A DNA stretch of 64,000 nt, from contig NC_135551.1 in the NCBI RefSeq assembly GCF_964340395.1, forward strand, positions 18,643,503 through 18,707,502, given 5' to 3'. This stretch comes from Glandiceps talaboti (Eukaryota > Hemichordata > Enteropneusta > Spengelidae). Under the pieces are notes generated by a model that made no database searches, was not told where the DNA came from, and was given only the letters and a program-made list of their open reading frames with translations. Below, piece after piece: positions 12,797 through 25,448 of the stretch. Both the position numbers and the translations under genes were made by a program. Each line of letters begins with the position of its first letter. Positions within the stretch are counted from its first letter, which is position 1.

Positions 12797-13595
12797 CTGT
12801 AAAAAAAAATAAACAAAATAAGGAAAGGTGTAAAGTCTCAGATCCGTAATTAAATGTATGAATTATTTTTTTTCTATCTAGAGTGTAACGAAAAATATTA
12901 AGTAAATGCTATACAAATATTATATCATAAGAGGAATTTCACAGTAAATACTATCAATGTACGTACGGACAACACCTGTTTGCATTCAGATTTTAATCTA
13001 CAAGAACAACCGGAGGTAAATATTTACAATCTTAGATATGATAGCAGGTCATGAGGCACGGTCAAATGATACTACGATGACACATCGTCATGAAATTATA
13101 TCTTGTACGATCTTTAGGTGTGTCTGATAGTGTATTTTTTTCACCGTGACGTAAACTTGGAGACAACATGGTAATAAAAAAAAATCGGCTATGAAAAATT
13201 ACCCATTTATATAAAATAATAAATATCTTACCGATTGCTAGCATTTCGTGTCTCTTAGGTGGGAAGGTCTCGTATTCTGCAGGAATATCACCAGCATCTT
13301 TACCATGTACGATAATTTTGGTTTTATTTTGGAACGAGTTTTCCTTCTCAGTCGGTGAGCTTGGGCTAGGAGGGGAAATGCTTCGTACGAACCATTCTCG
13401 CCAGACGACATTCTCGACCCGCCGGAAATGTCCTTTGACATGAACTTGATCTCCCCGTTGTCGTCGCAAGGTTTTCAGTTCGGGCCAGACGTGTTCGTCA
13501 CCATCAGGGCTTGGTAAGACTGCTTCAAACGGACTGTTGGGTAGATTGAGCAGGGTTGCAATCTCCTTGTTGATATTCATATTGTCGTCACACAT
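12246..13595 (-). CDS. uncharacterised two-exon protein, 304 residues
   Basis: Exon 1 is 13595-13232, from ATG (MCDDNMNINKEIATLLNLP) to a GTAAGA donor in phase 1. Exon 2 is 12796-12246, from a TTTTTTTTTACAG acceptor to TGA. Joined they give 915 nt with no internal stop. Residues 1-120 hold a charged segment HVKGHFRRVENVVWREWF and a Pro/Ser linker (about 75-85). Residues 122-304 look like alternating beta-strand sequence (FYKVRINGSEKYQF, YAFSIQVVFNHEEFGIYD, KTVRVTMRCNVDIKCG) and include CGPHGMVSL. There is no signal peptide or membrane segment. I do not recognise the family. Base composition is richer in G+C and CpG than the flanks, as expected of coding sequence. The plus-strand frame at 12399-12812 is a shadow of exon 2. 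Confidence 0.75.
13232..13595 (-). CDS. uncharacterised protein, exon 1
   Basis: 364 nt, ATG to donor GTAAGA; ends in phase 1 (AIG with the G codon split). Confidence 0.72.
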
Positions 13596-13599
13596 GTTA

Positions 13600-15774
13600 C
13601 CACTTAAAAATGCGTTCTCTCAAAAAATTAAGATGCAGATGTGTTTTAGTGACGATATAGATCGGGAGGGATCTCTTGCACGCAGTTACACTTGCTGCTG
13701 GAAACAGAACAGCACAGTCGCTCAGTCTGAGAAAAATAACGGTTACAGTTCACGAAGTAAAAATGTCAGTAAACGTATCTTGCAGAAAGCGTCAGTTTTT
13801 TTTGGCGGACAACGTTATTACATAGGTATACACCACGCTTTTCTCACTTTTGTCCTTGTACAATACAACTGTTCACACTGTTGTCAGGGAATGAATGAAC
13901 CTTCTTTATATAATCTTGAACTGTTGAAGCAAAGATGGGTTTACGTCTCTGCGTCTCTGTACACTTCGGTGAAAATTCAACGATATTTCGTACTAACTCA
14001 GAGCAGAGGATCGACACAGCCTCCTCTACAAAATGTATTTCTATTATGATATGTACATGATGTCTCACAGTTCTCTGTAGTAAAGATTAGCATACTTTCA
14101 CTTCTTTCCTGCATGCATGCGTCATGTAAGGGTTGATTAGCATAACAATCTTGATTGGTCAGTAGTACCTACATAAATATTAATGTACAGGGCTCGGTCA
14201 TGATTGGCCAATCGTGTACCTATCAGTCATGAACGACGCGTGATCAAGACCGTGTAAAATGTCAATGAATCTCGTGGTACATGTGGTAACGGCCTGTGAT
14301 TACTCTATAATGGCGCGAAATAAGGCATGGTCGTGATTATTTTGTGTAGGAGAGGAGACGTTGACTGTTAACACACAGTCTGGGTTCAAAAAGCAACACC
14401 GCTCATCAAATGTCCGCTATATCGTATACATAACAAAAAAATTGGGGCATGAAAGAAAAACACAGGTATATCGTGGAACATTGGGACTTCCCCATCATAC
14501 ATCTGATAATAATATGTATTTAGTTCACAGCTATTCACACGCTGCCATCTCGTGTATCGATCGAAATCACCAAACTCGAAAGAAACAATGTGCAACTTTG
14601 ATATTTAAGGTTATTGCCAATGACAAAGGAAATAAATACACGAACACGTGAAAATTGTATAATATCTATGACGTTGACCTTGGGTCATTTATTCTTTCCA
14701 CCTCAATGTTTTGTTAGCCTACTGCATGCATACACCACACTACTGTACAGTTTATTTTTAGTAGGAACAAACCATTAATATACAGGAAAGAAGGGTGGAT
14801 ATTACTAAACTTATCCATTTCCATATCATCAACTCTATCAATGCATACGTTCTGAATAAATAAAATTATTCCATACGGAATTATTCATTGTGAAGTTTAC
14901 TGTTTTACTAACAAAACAAGAGGCGTAAACCAAACTTAAAATACACTTTCACATCAACCCAAAATCAACCCTACATGAAACATGGAATGAACTACCATAA
15001 ACAATAATATGAAGCTGCTATGCAGAATGAATGGTCCACGCCAAATACGCATGATGCTAGTTGCGTACATGTGATGAGCAACGAATGGAAAAAAGTAACT
15101 CACGAAAGGAGGTCAAGCTAAACATGCTGCAAAGAAAGTGAAATAGATATTCAGTAATCGTGATCGTGCTGCCACGTTGAGAACACAGACACAGATTATC
15201 GGATATCGTGTTAGATCGATGCAATATTTGATCGCCGTATACCGTACGTTCCAACTCCAGTACTCCAGACGGAACGTGTGTGGACATACGTAAATCTTCC
15301 AGCAGTCAAAACACTGGTGACTGACCAAGTTTTTCCAATTATATTGGAAAGCTCAACCTCTCTAACACTAGTAACAGCAGTTTGATTTGTTGGTATAAAT
15401 TTCACATTACGAAAAGAAGCAAAGTGACGAAGACGAAGCGATACAAGGTATTTGCACTTTTAATATTTAATAAATTTTATCGAACCGTATAACGGTATAT
15501 TCAACTTGCACATGAAGTCCGAGTGCCGCACTTGTTAATGTTATTGATCGACGGCATGTGTACGTGTTTTTGCAAATGGAATATTTCACGTTACTTTCAT
15601 ATCCGGGGTCATATATACACCACTGTGTGAAGCGATGGCTGTAATAACCCCACATAATTTTTTTATTGATTTATTGGTTGATTCATATTTATAATTAGTT
15701 TAGTTTATTTCAGTAAAACAACAAGATCGACAGTACAGATAAGCTTATACAAAAAAAAAAAAAAAACTCTCTTA
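13600..15774. other. no supported gene; upstream region of the 13.6-kb gene
   Basis: A TATATAAAG-like sequence on the minus strand near 13905-13915 is about 310 bases upstream of that ATG, but promoter use is unproven. A minus-strand open stretch at 15290-15405 was considered and not called. Confidence 0.35.
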
Positions 15775-15922
15775 GTGCGGGGGCATATGGCAGATTTTTG
15801 GGTTTCGTGTGAAATTCATGTTAATTTTTGCCAACATATATCATTGTGTTCCCCATCATCTGAGCAATTAAAAAATATATGTTGGCAATTTTTATTTCAA
15901 TATTAAGGGTAATTTTTGCAGC
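15775..15922 (+). repeat. interspersed repeat family C, copy 1
   Basis: Runs from AGTGCGGGGGCATATGG through TTTCGTGTGAAATTCATGTT to ATGTTGGCAATTTTTATTTC. A second copy lies in the opposite orientation at 19870-19990. Inside this copy AATTTTTGCCAACATATA and TATATGTTGGCAATTTTT can pair. Confidence 0.55.
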
Positions 15923-18440
15923 AATTTCATAAATGATGTAAAATCATGGTTTTTCTGTATATTGATGGCAAATTAAAATATGTGAACTGTACGATTGCTT
16001 TATATCTGTATAAATGTACTTATGGGCATCCTGTTGACGATAAACTTGTAGACTGTTGTATAATTTTGCATTTTAGTCACAATATTATAAATTCTGGCTT
16101 ATTTATTTGCATATCATTTGCATATTATGTATGATGCTTCAGGTTTATTTGATTTCCTGTATTGTTTGATGTTGCTGATTGCTATTCTTTCAAAAATGTA
16201 CGCCAACCATGAATTATTTCAGTTACTTTGAATACTCTGGTTGGTTTAGGGAGCCTTCAGTATTTACAGGGGGCGGAGGAAATCACACATGGTCTGTTAA
16301 GAAAAACATGACCCTCCCCCCCCCCCCCATTCTCCATTCGTAAAAAGTGACCCTCCCCTTTGTCCCATTTTGTAAAACATGACCCTCCCCATGACAACTG
16401 CATATACTGAACGTTAATCAATATTCCCGTTATATGTATACATACACATTAAATGATTTTGACGCTGTATATTTGTACATATACTACCATTGCAGGAGTT
16501 ATATAGAAACGCCTGTGATCAGAACGAAATAAAAAGTCTACTTCTTATCACTATCAAACTGACAAATATTGGTACAAAAACAACACCGGGCACGCCCCTC
16601 TGTTGTAGGTTCATGCACATACATGTACTTGTCTGTGGTTCACGCGACTCTTTTATCGGTTTGTCTGTGCCTGTGAACGTTTGTCATGTTGTAACATAAC
16701 ATTTGAGTGTAAGCTTATATAATGCGACGTAATAGTCTGTCTGGTCCTAAAAATAAACTTTCAGTGTATAGATTATATGTTGAGTTTTGGGCGAAAAATC
16801 GCCAACACACATGACAGTACAACAAAACATATACTAGTACACGACATTCAAATCTGCAATGAATACTTACAACAGATGTGATCGTGGAGTTTGTAGTTTA
16901 GCAACTCCGCTTGTGTACGGTCCTTTTCGAAATCTCTTGAACTGATTTTGAAATCTAAACGACAGAAGTCGCTTGTTATCAAGTGTACATACACACATTA
17001 AAAATATTCCTTTTCAGATCTGGCATCTGGTTTTAATACGTATCTACACATGTAGTATTGAATGCTGGACAGGTACATTCTACACAGGATATAGAGTCCA
17101 AGTTTAGGTCTACACAAAATTTGAAATTTTACCTCAATATTAGCATACAAGTTACATAAATTGGACCTCCTGCAAATATTAGATAGAAAAGAAACATCAC
17201 TCAGTAAAACACCTTTAGAAACCTTCAGAATGTTTCACCCCCACTTTTGATCAATTGAGATACATTCTAGAGCAATGGAAAAAGTCAATATGGCAGCTAC
17301 TTTAGAACGTTTTTGTTATTTGTTCTGTATTCTATGTTCTGTAGAAATATCATGTTAAAAAGTAAATGAATAGTTGTTAAAGGCATTTCATGAGGGCTCA
17401 TTAATTTCCCACTTTGCAATGGTGTCAAAATGAGATAGACTTAGTCATCAAGTTGGCATGTGACTACTTATTCCCAACAATAAAGGTTATTTGTGTATGA
17501 GAATTACCAAAAGATGTAGAAGGGTACATTCCATGTTGTTTATGTTGAGGATTTGAATGTCAGATTTTATTTGAGTAATAAAAAACTTGGAATGATGGCT
17601 AACAATGCAATAAAATTTGATTTAAGATACTATTTTCTGGTGGGTTGGTGGTTGGGGTTGGGTGGTACATTAGAATGTGTCTCTGCTGTTACTTTCAACC
17701 TTTATTCATGACTGACCAAGAGAAAGTTCGTTGCGTAATCGAATGTAAGAGTGCCTTCACGCTGAATAACTAAACTAAATATGTATATATTCATATTGTT
17801 CCTTTGAAATATTAGAAAAGATATTCTTCAGATACTGAATTTATCATCTTTATTTTATGCTGTTTATCCTGTTTTATTTTAGAATTTCGATGAAATAACG
17901 TAATCAAATGTAACAGCGGAGAACACATCTTTTCATGTTGTTCCCTTGAATTGACATGTAACTCCAACCAAATAGCTACACTAGTAGAAACGTAGACAAT
18001 GCATACGACATAATGGCGTGAGTGAGAGACTAGACAGTAGTTTTGAATAAAAATAATTGGGTCTATTCACTCGAATACATAACTTTGTATAGTAACGATT
18101 CAATTGATGCTATGCTATTGATCAAAAAATATGTTTATATCAGATGTAAACTGAATGCCTTCAATAAAGGCAAAACTTCAGATTGCTGTTCCTTCACGCC
18201 TTGTCGAAAGAAAAATTCTGCGCTACCAGACATGATATTGCATATCCATTAGTTACTACATCAATAAATAAAACGTAGCTTTGGAACTTATTGTTCATAT
18301 CCTCTTTTGTAAAAGTTGAGTTTGGTGTATTTTTAACCCGCTGTAAATTTCACTAGAGTCCACCATGTTAGTTTCACTATACGAAAAGTCATATTTGACC
18401 ATGTCTTTCCACCGGGGTAAATCTTTAGCAGAGGATGTGT
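15923..18440. other. no gene seen
   Basis: AT-rich. A C-run and repeated GACCCTCCCC words lie at 16309-16390. No exon is supported. Confidence 0.5.
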
Positions 18441-18448
18441 AAATGTGG

Positions 18449-18550
18449 TGAGTATGAGATGAAGTGACACCTTTGACTTAATTCACCCCCGGTGACCTCT
18501 CCCCTGGGGGCTGTGAACAGTCAAAAGTGTCACTTTGTCTCGTACTACCC
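18449..18550. repeat. imperfect inverted repeat (foldback)
   Basis: GAGTATGAGATGAAGTGACA..CTTTGACT pairs with AGTCAAAAGTGTCACTTTGT.CTCGTACT around a GC-rich loop (CCCCCGG...CCCTGGGGGC). Probably an old MITE; I see no clear target duplication. Confidence 0.5.
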
Positions 18551-20085
18551 CTTGACAGAGATGGTAGTTAGGTGGGTCACAGGTATGGTAAAGGTTGGGT
18601 CGTGCCAGTAAAATCAATTTAATACTAGACAATAATTTTGAAAAAAAAATAATCAGGTCTACCACTCAAGTAGTTGTTTTGTCAACTATTTTTTTCCTTG
18701 TTACCACGTCTACTCAAATAAAACCTACCTAAGAGTACCCATTCATTCTCATTCAGGCTACCAGCCTACCATCCACAGACACCACCACGATCTAGGTTAG
18801 TGTAATCTGTTCACCTTAAGCTTATGAGATTCGCCAAGTTTTATTACAAAAGGGCGATGGATATATTCACTTGTTTCAAAGATGGTAGATTGTAATTTGC
18901 TAGTTAAATTTCAGTAATTGTACGTGTATTAATGGCTTACAGCTCGGTGTAGTTTTAGTGGAGATTCGACTAACCCTGGGCTTCGCATCACTGTTTCATA
19001 GCTGACCCCCACAGGCTACCTGTACCGAATATATGCATGAACTGTTTATTGTTTCGATACTGAGAGGTATGACATGCCAAAATATACATGTACTAGTATA
19101 GTGATATTTTCTCTATTTTATCGATTAAGTATAATATCTATTGCGATCAGAAGTGCATATTTTTAATCAGCTCACACATCCATATAACACCAGAGGATGA
19201 GTGCATTCTTAAGATCTAGCGTAATTACTGAAAATCCCTAATTATGCAAATAACTCATTAAAATTACAAGCTATACGGTATTATCAAACTTTATGACACA
19301 TGCACTTTGTTATCATTAATGTATGTACTAAATTACTTCGATTCATAATCATATTTTAACATTCTGAATGACTTAGAAATGGCAAGTAAAGTCAGAAGGA
19401 ACATTTGAACTGTTTGTTTTATTGAATTTGCCCAAATTTCAGCGATAAAAAATAATTTTCATTCACTCATGGTTTTCCTAACCCTGCCATATAGGGCGTC
19501 GATTTAAATTTTTTTCATCTAATTGAAGACATTTAGGGTCGTTTGGGTCATGAGAAACAGAATTAAAGCTGCCCTTATATATACCTACCAATTACTGTTG
19601 TTATCTTTACAATATACATAATGTTCTGACTGTTGCTATGGACATGGTCTTGTTGATAGGCATATTTCATACATGTTTTGATATTTTTTTTGGCCTGACT
19701 AACCAAAAATGTTGTTATCTTTGCAAAATATACTGGCATTAATGGCTGTTGCTAAGGCCATATCAATGGAAGTTGACTATAATCACATGGATTCATGGGT
19801 TTTCATTGCCTAACCAATGGTTAAGAATAGGGTCTTGGGGCCACATTTTATTTTTAGCCCCCTAAGACTAATTTTGAAGATAAAAATTGCCAACATGTAT
19901 TTTTTTATATGTGGTCCTATAATGAACGTAACCATATATGTTTCATAAAATTAACATGCATTTCACACGAAAACCCATATGCCCCTGCACTATCTGGCAC
20001 AAATTACTCATTCATCAAACAATGGATGTATAATCTCCCTTATAGTGTACCTCCATGATCCAACCATCTCTACAAGCATTCATTC
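18551..20085. other. no gene seen; old repeats
   Basis: A diverged tandem duplication of about 120 bases (GTTGTTATCTTT.CAA.ATA...) lies around 19595-19770. No exon is supported. Confidence 0.45.
19870..19990 (-). repeat. interspersed repeat family C, copy 2
   Basis: The reverse complement matches 15775-15922 in order: AGTGCAGGGGCATATGGG, TTCGTGTGAAATGCATGTTA, then ACATGTTGGCAATTTTTATC. Confidence 0.55.
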
Positions 20086-20183
20086 ATGCATACATACATA
20101 CATACATACATACATACATACATACATACATACATACATGCATGCATGCATGCATACATACATACATACATACATACATACAT
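20086..20183. repeat. (CATA)n microsatellite
   Basis: About 24 tetranucleotide units with an internal CATG patch. Confidence 0.95.
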
Positions 20184-20189
20184 TATTAT

Positions 20190-20250
20190 TTTCCTTGGCT
20201 GAACAAAGGAAAATATGGGGGGGGGGGGGGATAACGTCTAATTATTGTCA
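20190..20250 (+). repeat. foldback family B, partial copy
   Basis: ATTTTCCTTGGCTGAACAAA, then GGGGATAACGTCTAATTAT, matches the right half of the element at 42970-43134. Confidence 0.5.
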
Positions 20251-20720
20251 GCAGAATACTATTATGAGGAACTTCAAGTTGTCATTGGCTATTTGATACT
20301 ACATTATATGATTGCTAGGTAGAGAGTTCCAATGACAAGTTTATGATGGGCTAAACAACTAGAGGAGATGAATAAGATATCATATTTTCTCAGGTATGAA
20401 TTGCTTTGAAGTTGTAACATTGTTTAATATTGCAATATTATAATATTACTTCAAATCTAAAATTTAAATGAGGTTTTATTATTAACACAAAATGAACTTG
20501 GAATAAAGAATACAATAGAAAGGTTACTGTATTGAGTGACAAAAGATTGTATTGTACTTGTAGTTTAGGTGCATAATAAAAAGCACTTTGGAACTTTGAA
20601 GAGAGAAAAATCAATGACATTATTGAAATAATTTGAATACAATAATCACAAGACAACACAAAGGCCAATGTTCAGGAATAAAAGATTTCACTGGAGTGTA
20701 CTTGTACAATAGCAAAAGAT
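20251..20720. other. no gene seen
   Basis: AT-rich sequence between a microsatellite and the satellite array. Confidence 0.5.
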
Positions 20721-21960
20721 GCACAAAACAACACAATAGATTTCACAATTGAAAAGTAAATCACAAAACAACACAATAGATTTAACAATTGAAAACTAAA
20801 TCACAAATCAACACAATAGATTTAACAATTGAAAACTAAATCACAAAACAACACAATAGATTTAACAATTGAAAACTAAATCACAAAACAACACAATAGA
20901 TTTCACAATTGAAAACTAAATCACAAATCAACACAATAGATTTCACAATTGAAAACTAAATCACAAAACAACACAATAGATTTAACAATTGAAAACTAAA
21001 TCACAAAACAACACAATAGATTTCACAATTGAAAACTAAATCACAAAACAACACAATAGATTTAACAATTGAAAACTAAATCACAAATCAACACAATAGA
21101 TTTCACAATTGAAAACTAAATCACAAAACAACACAATAGATTTAACAATTGAAAACTAAATCACAAATCAACACAATAGATTTCACAATTGAAAACTAAA
21201 TCACAAAACAACACAATAGATTTAACAATTGAAAACTAAATCACAAATCAACACAATAGATTTCACAATTGAAAACTAAATCACAAAACAACACAATAGA
21301 TTTAACAATTGAAAACTAAATTACAAATCAACACAATAGATTTAACAATTGAAAACTAAATCACAAAACAACACAATAGATTTAACAATTGAAAACTAAA
21401 TCACAAATCAACACAATAGATTTAACAATTGAAAACTAAATCACAAAACAACACAATAGATTTCACAATTGAAAACTAAATCACAAAACAACACAATAGA
21501 TTTAACAATTGAAAACTAAATTACAAAACAACACAATAGATTTAACAATTGAAAACTAAATCACAAATCAACACAATAGATTTAACAATTGAAAACTAAA
21601 TCACAAAACAACACAATAGATTTCACAATTGAAAACTAAATCACAAATCAACACAATAGATTTCACAATTGAAAACTAAATCACAAAACAACACAATAGA
21701 TTTAACAATTGAAAACTAAATCACAAAACAACACAATAGATTTCACAATTGAAAACTAAATCACAAATCAACACAATAGATTTCACAATTGAAAACTAAA
21801 TTACAAAACAATACAATAGATTTCACAATTGAAAACTAAATCACAAATCAATACAATAGATTTCACAATTGAAAACTAAATCACAAATCAACACAATAGA
21901 TTTCACAATTGAAAACTAAATCACAAATCAACACAATAGATTTAACAATTGAAAACTAAA
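20721..21960. repeat. 40-bp satellite array, 31 units
   Basis: The unit reads TCACAAAACAACACAATAGA then TTTAACAATTGAAAACTAAA. Thirty-one units run in exact 40-base register. Nearly all variation is at two sites: A or T in CACAAA(A/T)CA, and A or C in TTT(A/C)ACAATT. A degenerate unit and a half follow to about 22016. Confidence 0.97.
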
Positions 21961-22046
21961 TCATTTATAAATCAACACAATAAATAAACAATTGAAAACA
22001 AAATCACAAATCAACAAAAAGCTCAGTAATCGGGCATTAAAGATTC

Positions 22047-22052
22047 AATTGT

Positions 22053-22102
<50 letters not shown>

Positions 22103-22160
22103 CAATTTATATAGCGCCTGAATCCATTACTCAGAATGTTCAAAGGCACTTTATAGGACA
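22047..22160 (+). repeat. (AATC)n tail and TATATAGCGCC repeat
   Basis: About 13 AATC units are followed by ATTTATATAGCGCCTGAATC and CAAAGGCACTTTATAGG. This arrangement is common in short interspersed repeats of marine invertebrates. A comparable end (GCGCATTACGC...TTCAATGCGCTTTAC) follows the (AAT)n at 47968. Confidence 0.5.
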
Positions 22161-22458
22161 CTAACAAGAGTTCTTATCAAAATATATATTTCAGCATTCT
22201 CACAAACCAGAGCTATTATTTCTTCCGCCACACTGGGAAATTGGCGATGCGTCTTGGACGGTGCCATTTAAAGCGACTTTGGTTTATGATGATATATTTC
22301 AGCTTTATGAGAAAAAGAAGATCCAAAAATCACCAAAATAGATTAAAATAACAAGATAACATAAACGATAGTATTCAGAACTAAAAAAAGGTTAATTCTT
22401 AATGTTGTACAGTAAAAAGAGATAAAATAAACTTAATGTGAATGGCAACAAAACACTT

Positions 22459-22635
22459 AGACTGTCGACAATCGCTCGCGCCTTTTTTTTCCTCCGTATT
22501 ATCTAAACTCCGATCCGGCGCAACACTAGTCTAATCGCAAACTGATATCGAGGGCCGATTATAGTAGTGTTGCGCCGGTGATCGGAGTTTAGATAAAACG
22601 TAGGAAAAAAAGGCGCGAGCGACTGTCGACAGTCT
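22459..22635. mobile_element. palindromic MITE with 11-bp target duplication
   Basis: Terminal inverted repeats AGACTGTCGACAATCGCTCG and (right end, reversed) AGACTGTCGACAGTCGCTCG are flanked by ACAAAACACTT at 22448-22458 and 22636-22646. The arms stay complementary through TATCTAAACTCCGATC and GGCGCAACAC. It is CpG-rich, unlike its surroundings, and non-coding. Confidence 0.85.
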
Positions 22636-22646
22636 ACAAAACACTT

Positions 22647-23790
22647 TGAAATCGAAATAAAAGGATGATAAAAACAAAGGAAATAAAAGTTACGGCCAGT
22701 AGCTTTAACAGGACAGACTGTATCTGTTCTTGTAAATTACATGACGTGACACAGATCATTAATTCGTGACCTTTCACCCCTATACTTTACACTTTGTCAA
22801 GACGAGTTGATCATCAATACAGTGAATATTTAATAGTATACCATTATTGTAAACAAGATGTATTCTGATACAATGTCTAAATAATTGTCACGAGAAAAAA
22901 ATCGCGCTGTAGAAGTCAAACTTGACATTGTATTGTATCAGTGTAAAGTATTAACTTAAGACTTCTTTAGGTGTGTCAAGTTGTTGCCTTGGAAACTGGA
23001 GTTGTACAGTTGGCCTTCTATTTTAATACAGGTAACGGAATGTTTTTGTAATGTTTTTATGTGAAAACTTGTCAGCAATTGTGTGTCGTACTTTTTGGTA
23101 ATGATATGCAGTGTTTTTGCGAAGGTTTGGGAACCCCGGTAACAGAAAGGGGGAAAGAGGTAAAACTGGTAGTGCTTCCCAGGCAATGTATCATAGTTTA
23201 GGTGGGGAACCCCGGTAAAATGATGTGGGAACCCGGTAGATTTTACCTACTTACCGCCCTTAAATAAAACACTGATATGTGAAAAATTGCTGTCAGCAAT
23301 TTTGTCATACTTTTCTATGTCAAATATGAGATCTGATGATTTTAGCACTTTCCTAAAATACATGTAGTACGTTAGATTTTGTGATTTTGTGATTTTGTTT
23401 AATAGTTACCCTGGAGTTGATCAGTTGGCCTTCTATTCTACAAGTAACTAGTAAAGGAATGTTTTTTGTAATGATATGTCAAAACTTGCCGTCAGCAACT
23501 TATTTTCATATTTCCTATAATGTGATACCTGACTATTTTTGAAATCTTCTTAAAATAGCAAGGAAAAGGAAAAGGAAAGGGGTGTTGTTTTCATCATATT
23601 TTTATGTTGTCCTTCTTATCCAAGGATTTGTTATCGACTGCATACTGCATACTATAAATTCTTTCCTGCAGATATCTCAAGTCTGTTCATACCAATAAAA
23701 AACCAATCACATGATTTTCATTACAGTTGTTTTCAATCACTTACTGGGTCTCAGTCTCTCTATTTTTGCTTACATGTATTCTGTTTATTT
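22647..23790. other. no gene seen; diverged tandem duplication
   Basis: Segments around 22980-23100 and 23405-23520 share CAGTTGGCCTTCTATT, GGAATGTTTT.TGTAATG and AAAACTTG..GTCAGCAA, an old duplication with a spacing of about 425 bases. Confidence 0.45.
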
Positions 23791-23791
23791 T

Positions 23792-23851
<60 letters not shown>
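23792..23851. repeat. (CT)n microsatellite
   Basis: About 30 dinucleotides. Confidence 0.95.
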
Positions 23852-24030
23852 AAGTTAAATCAATCATATGCTAAAGCAACTGTTGTATGAACTTGTAACA
23901 GAGTAATAATTTAATGTCTGACAAGGTTCAACTTCAGAGTTGTTATTGTTAAGATAGTTGTAGTAAAATTTACTAAGTCTCTTAAATTTCTGACAAATGT
24001 CATACTTTTTGGAGTTCTTGGTTAACTACC

Positions 24031-24031
<1 letters not shown>

Positions 24032-24076
<45 letters not shown>
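24032..24076. repeat. (AAC)n microsatellite
   Basis: About 15 trinucleotides; gives poly-Thr in one frame, not a gene. Confidence 0.95.
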
Positions 24077-24077
<1 letters not shown>

Positions 24078-25448
24078 TTGTTTTCCAGACATTTCGGTCT
24101 CCATCCCCCCCCCTGCATTAACAATGAACCCATGATGGATGGCATGGACTTCTTGGGAGACAAGCACATGTGCTTAGAAAGAACCTATCCAGTATAAAAT
24201 AAAAGATTGTTATTATTTTGTAGAAATGATAGATTCAAAATGTAATGTTCTAAATAATTACTTAACTCTTTCATAGCCTGTATACAGACAGTCTAAGCAT
24301 AAATCATCATGACCTGGCTACTTTCTGTTCAGTCTGCTCTATGAACAGAGTACAGCTTTGTGTAATGTAATGTAATGTAAGCTGTCACTATGAATAAATC
24401 ATGTTGAATTGTCAACTTTGTAACATTATATTAAAAAGTCTCTGTCGAAAGTCCGAGGGTGGGTCCAAGCTACACTACCTTATTTAAACAAATTTTTAAA
24501 AAAAATAAAAATTTCAAAAATGAATACTATGATATTTTTCCCTTTTAATTTTGTAAAAAGAAACAACAAAAGAACAAAGATGAGTATTCAAAACAATAGA
24601 TGCTGAATTTATTTTTCCAAAATTTGAATTGTAGATTTTGTGTAAATTTTCATCATGCCATTATTGCAGTGTTTAAATATTTTTATTTACAAGTCTGTTC
24701 AGTGTGTACTCTTAATATTTCAATTTCACATTACCCTCAGTTTTGTTAATAGACAACTGATATGCCGCACTCTTTTTCCATGACCCATATCAATATCACA
24801 TGGCTGGATTCTATGTAGCTATGTAGTTAAACCTATATAAAAGAAACTTTGATATGCAAGTGTACTGTACATAGCTCATAAAAAAATTAGTTTAGTATAT
24901 TAAAATGTTTAAAATGAAAAAAAAACCCTCTGTTGAAGTATTAGTGTATCCAACCATTGGCCATCATGATAGTATGCCATTCAACATATTGATCTAAAGC
25001 TATACTGGTAATTTCATTTTCAATGTTGTCAGATTTTCAGTGTAACGCCCTATCTATAGTCCCTCTGTCTGCTGGTCAATGGCAGTGCTTAAGTAACTTC
25101 ATCTACAGGTTAAAAAATGTGCATGAGTGGAAGGAAAGTTACAAATTGATGTCATAATCAAAGGTTAGTGAGCATGGGAAGGAAACGTGGGGTTATACAA
25201 ACCGAAAACAATAGCGCAATTACACAATATGTAACAAAAGAATTAATTACAGCCATGACACAATGCTGTATTTTTGTAAAAATCCATGCATTACAACTGT
25301 TCTTTCATAAGACTAAATGCAGTGGTGCAGTTGTTTGCAATTAAGAGTTTTTCTCTTATGAGATTAAGACCCCAAGGAGTTTACCCTAAGACAATGTTAG
25401 ACAATTAGATGTAAATAAATGTATACAGTATATAATACTAGTATCTAA
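24077..25448. other. no gene seen
   Basis: AT-rich, no supported exon. Confidence 0.5.

Noticed and set aside
12399-12812. 137-codon plus-strand frame
   Set aside because: Lies antisense over exon 2 of the minus-strand gene; the minus frame has proper splice sites and continues into exon 1.
15290-15405. Minus-strand open stretch KFIPTNQTAVTSVREVELSN
   Set aside because: A possible GTATGT donor follows, but no acceptor, partner exon or family could be identified.
20721-21960. CRISPR-like array
   Set aside because: Units are contiguous 40-mers with no unique spacers, in an animal genome; it is a satellite.
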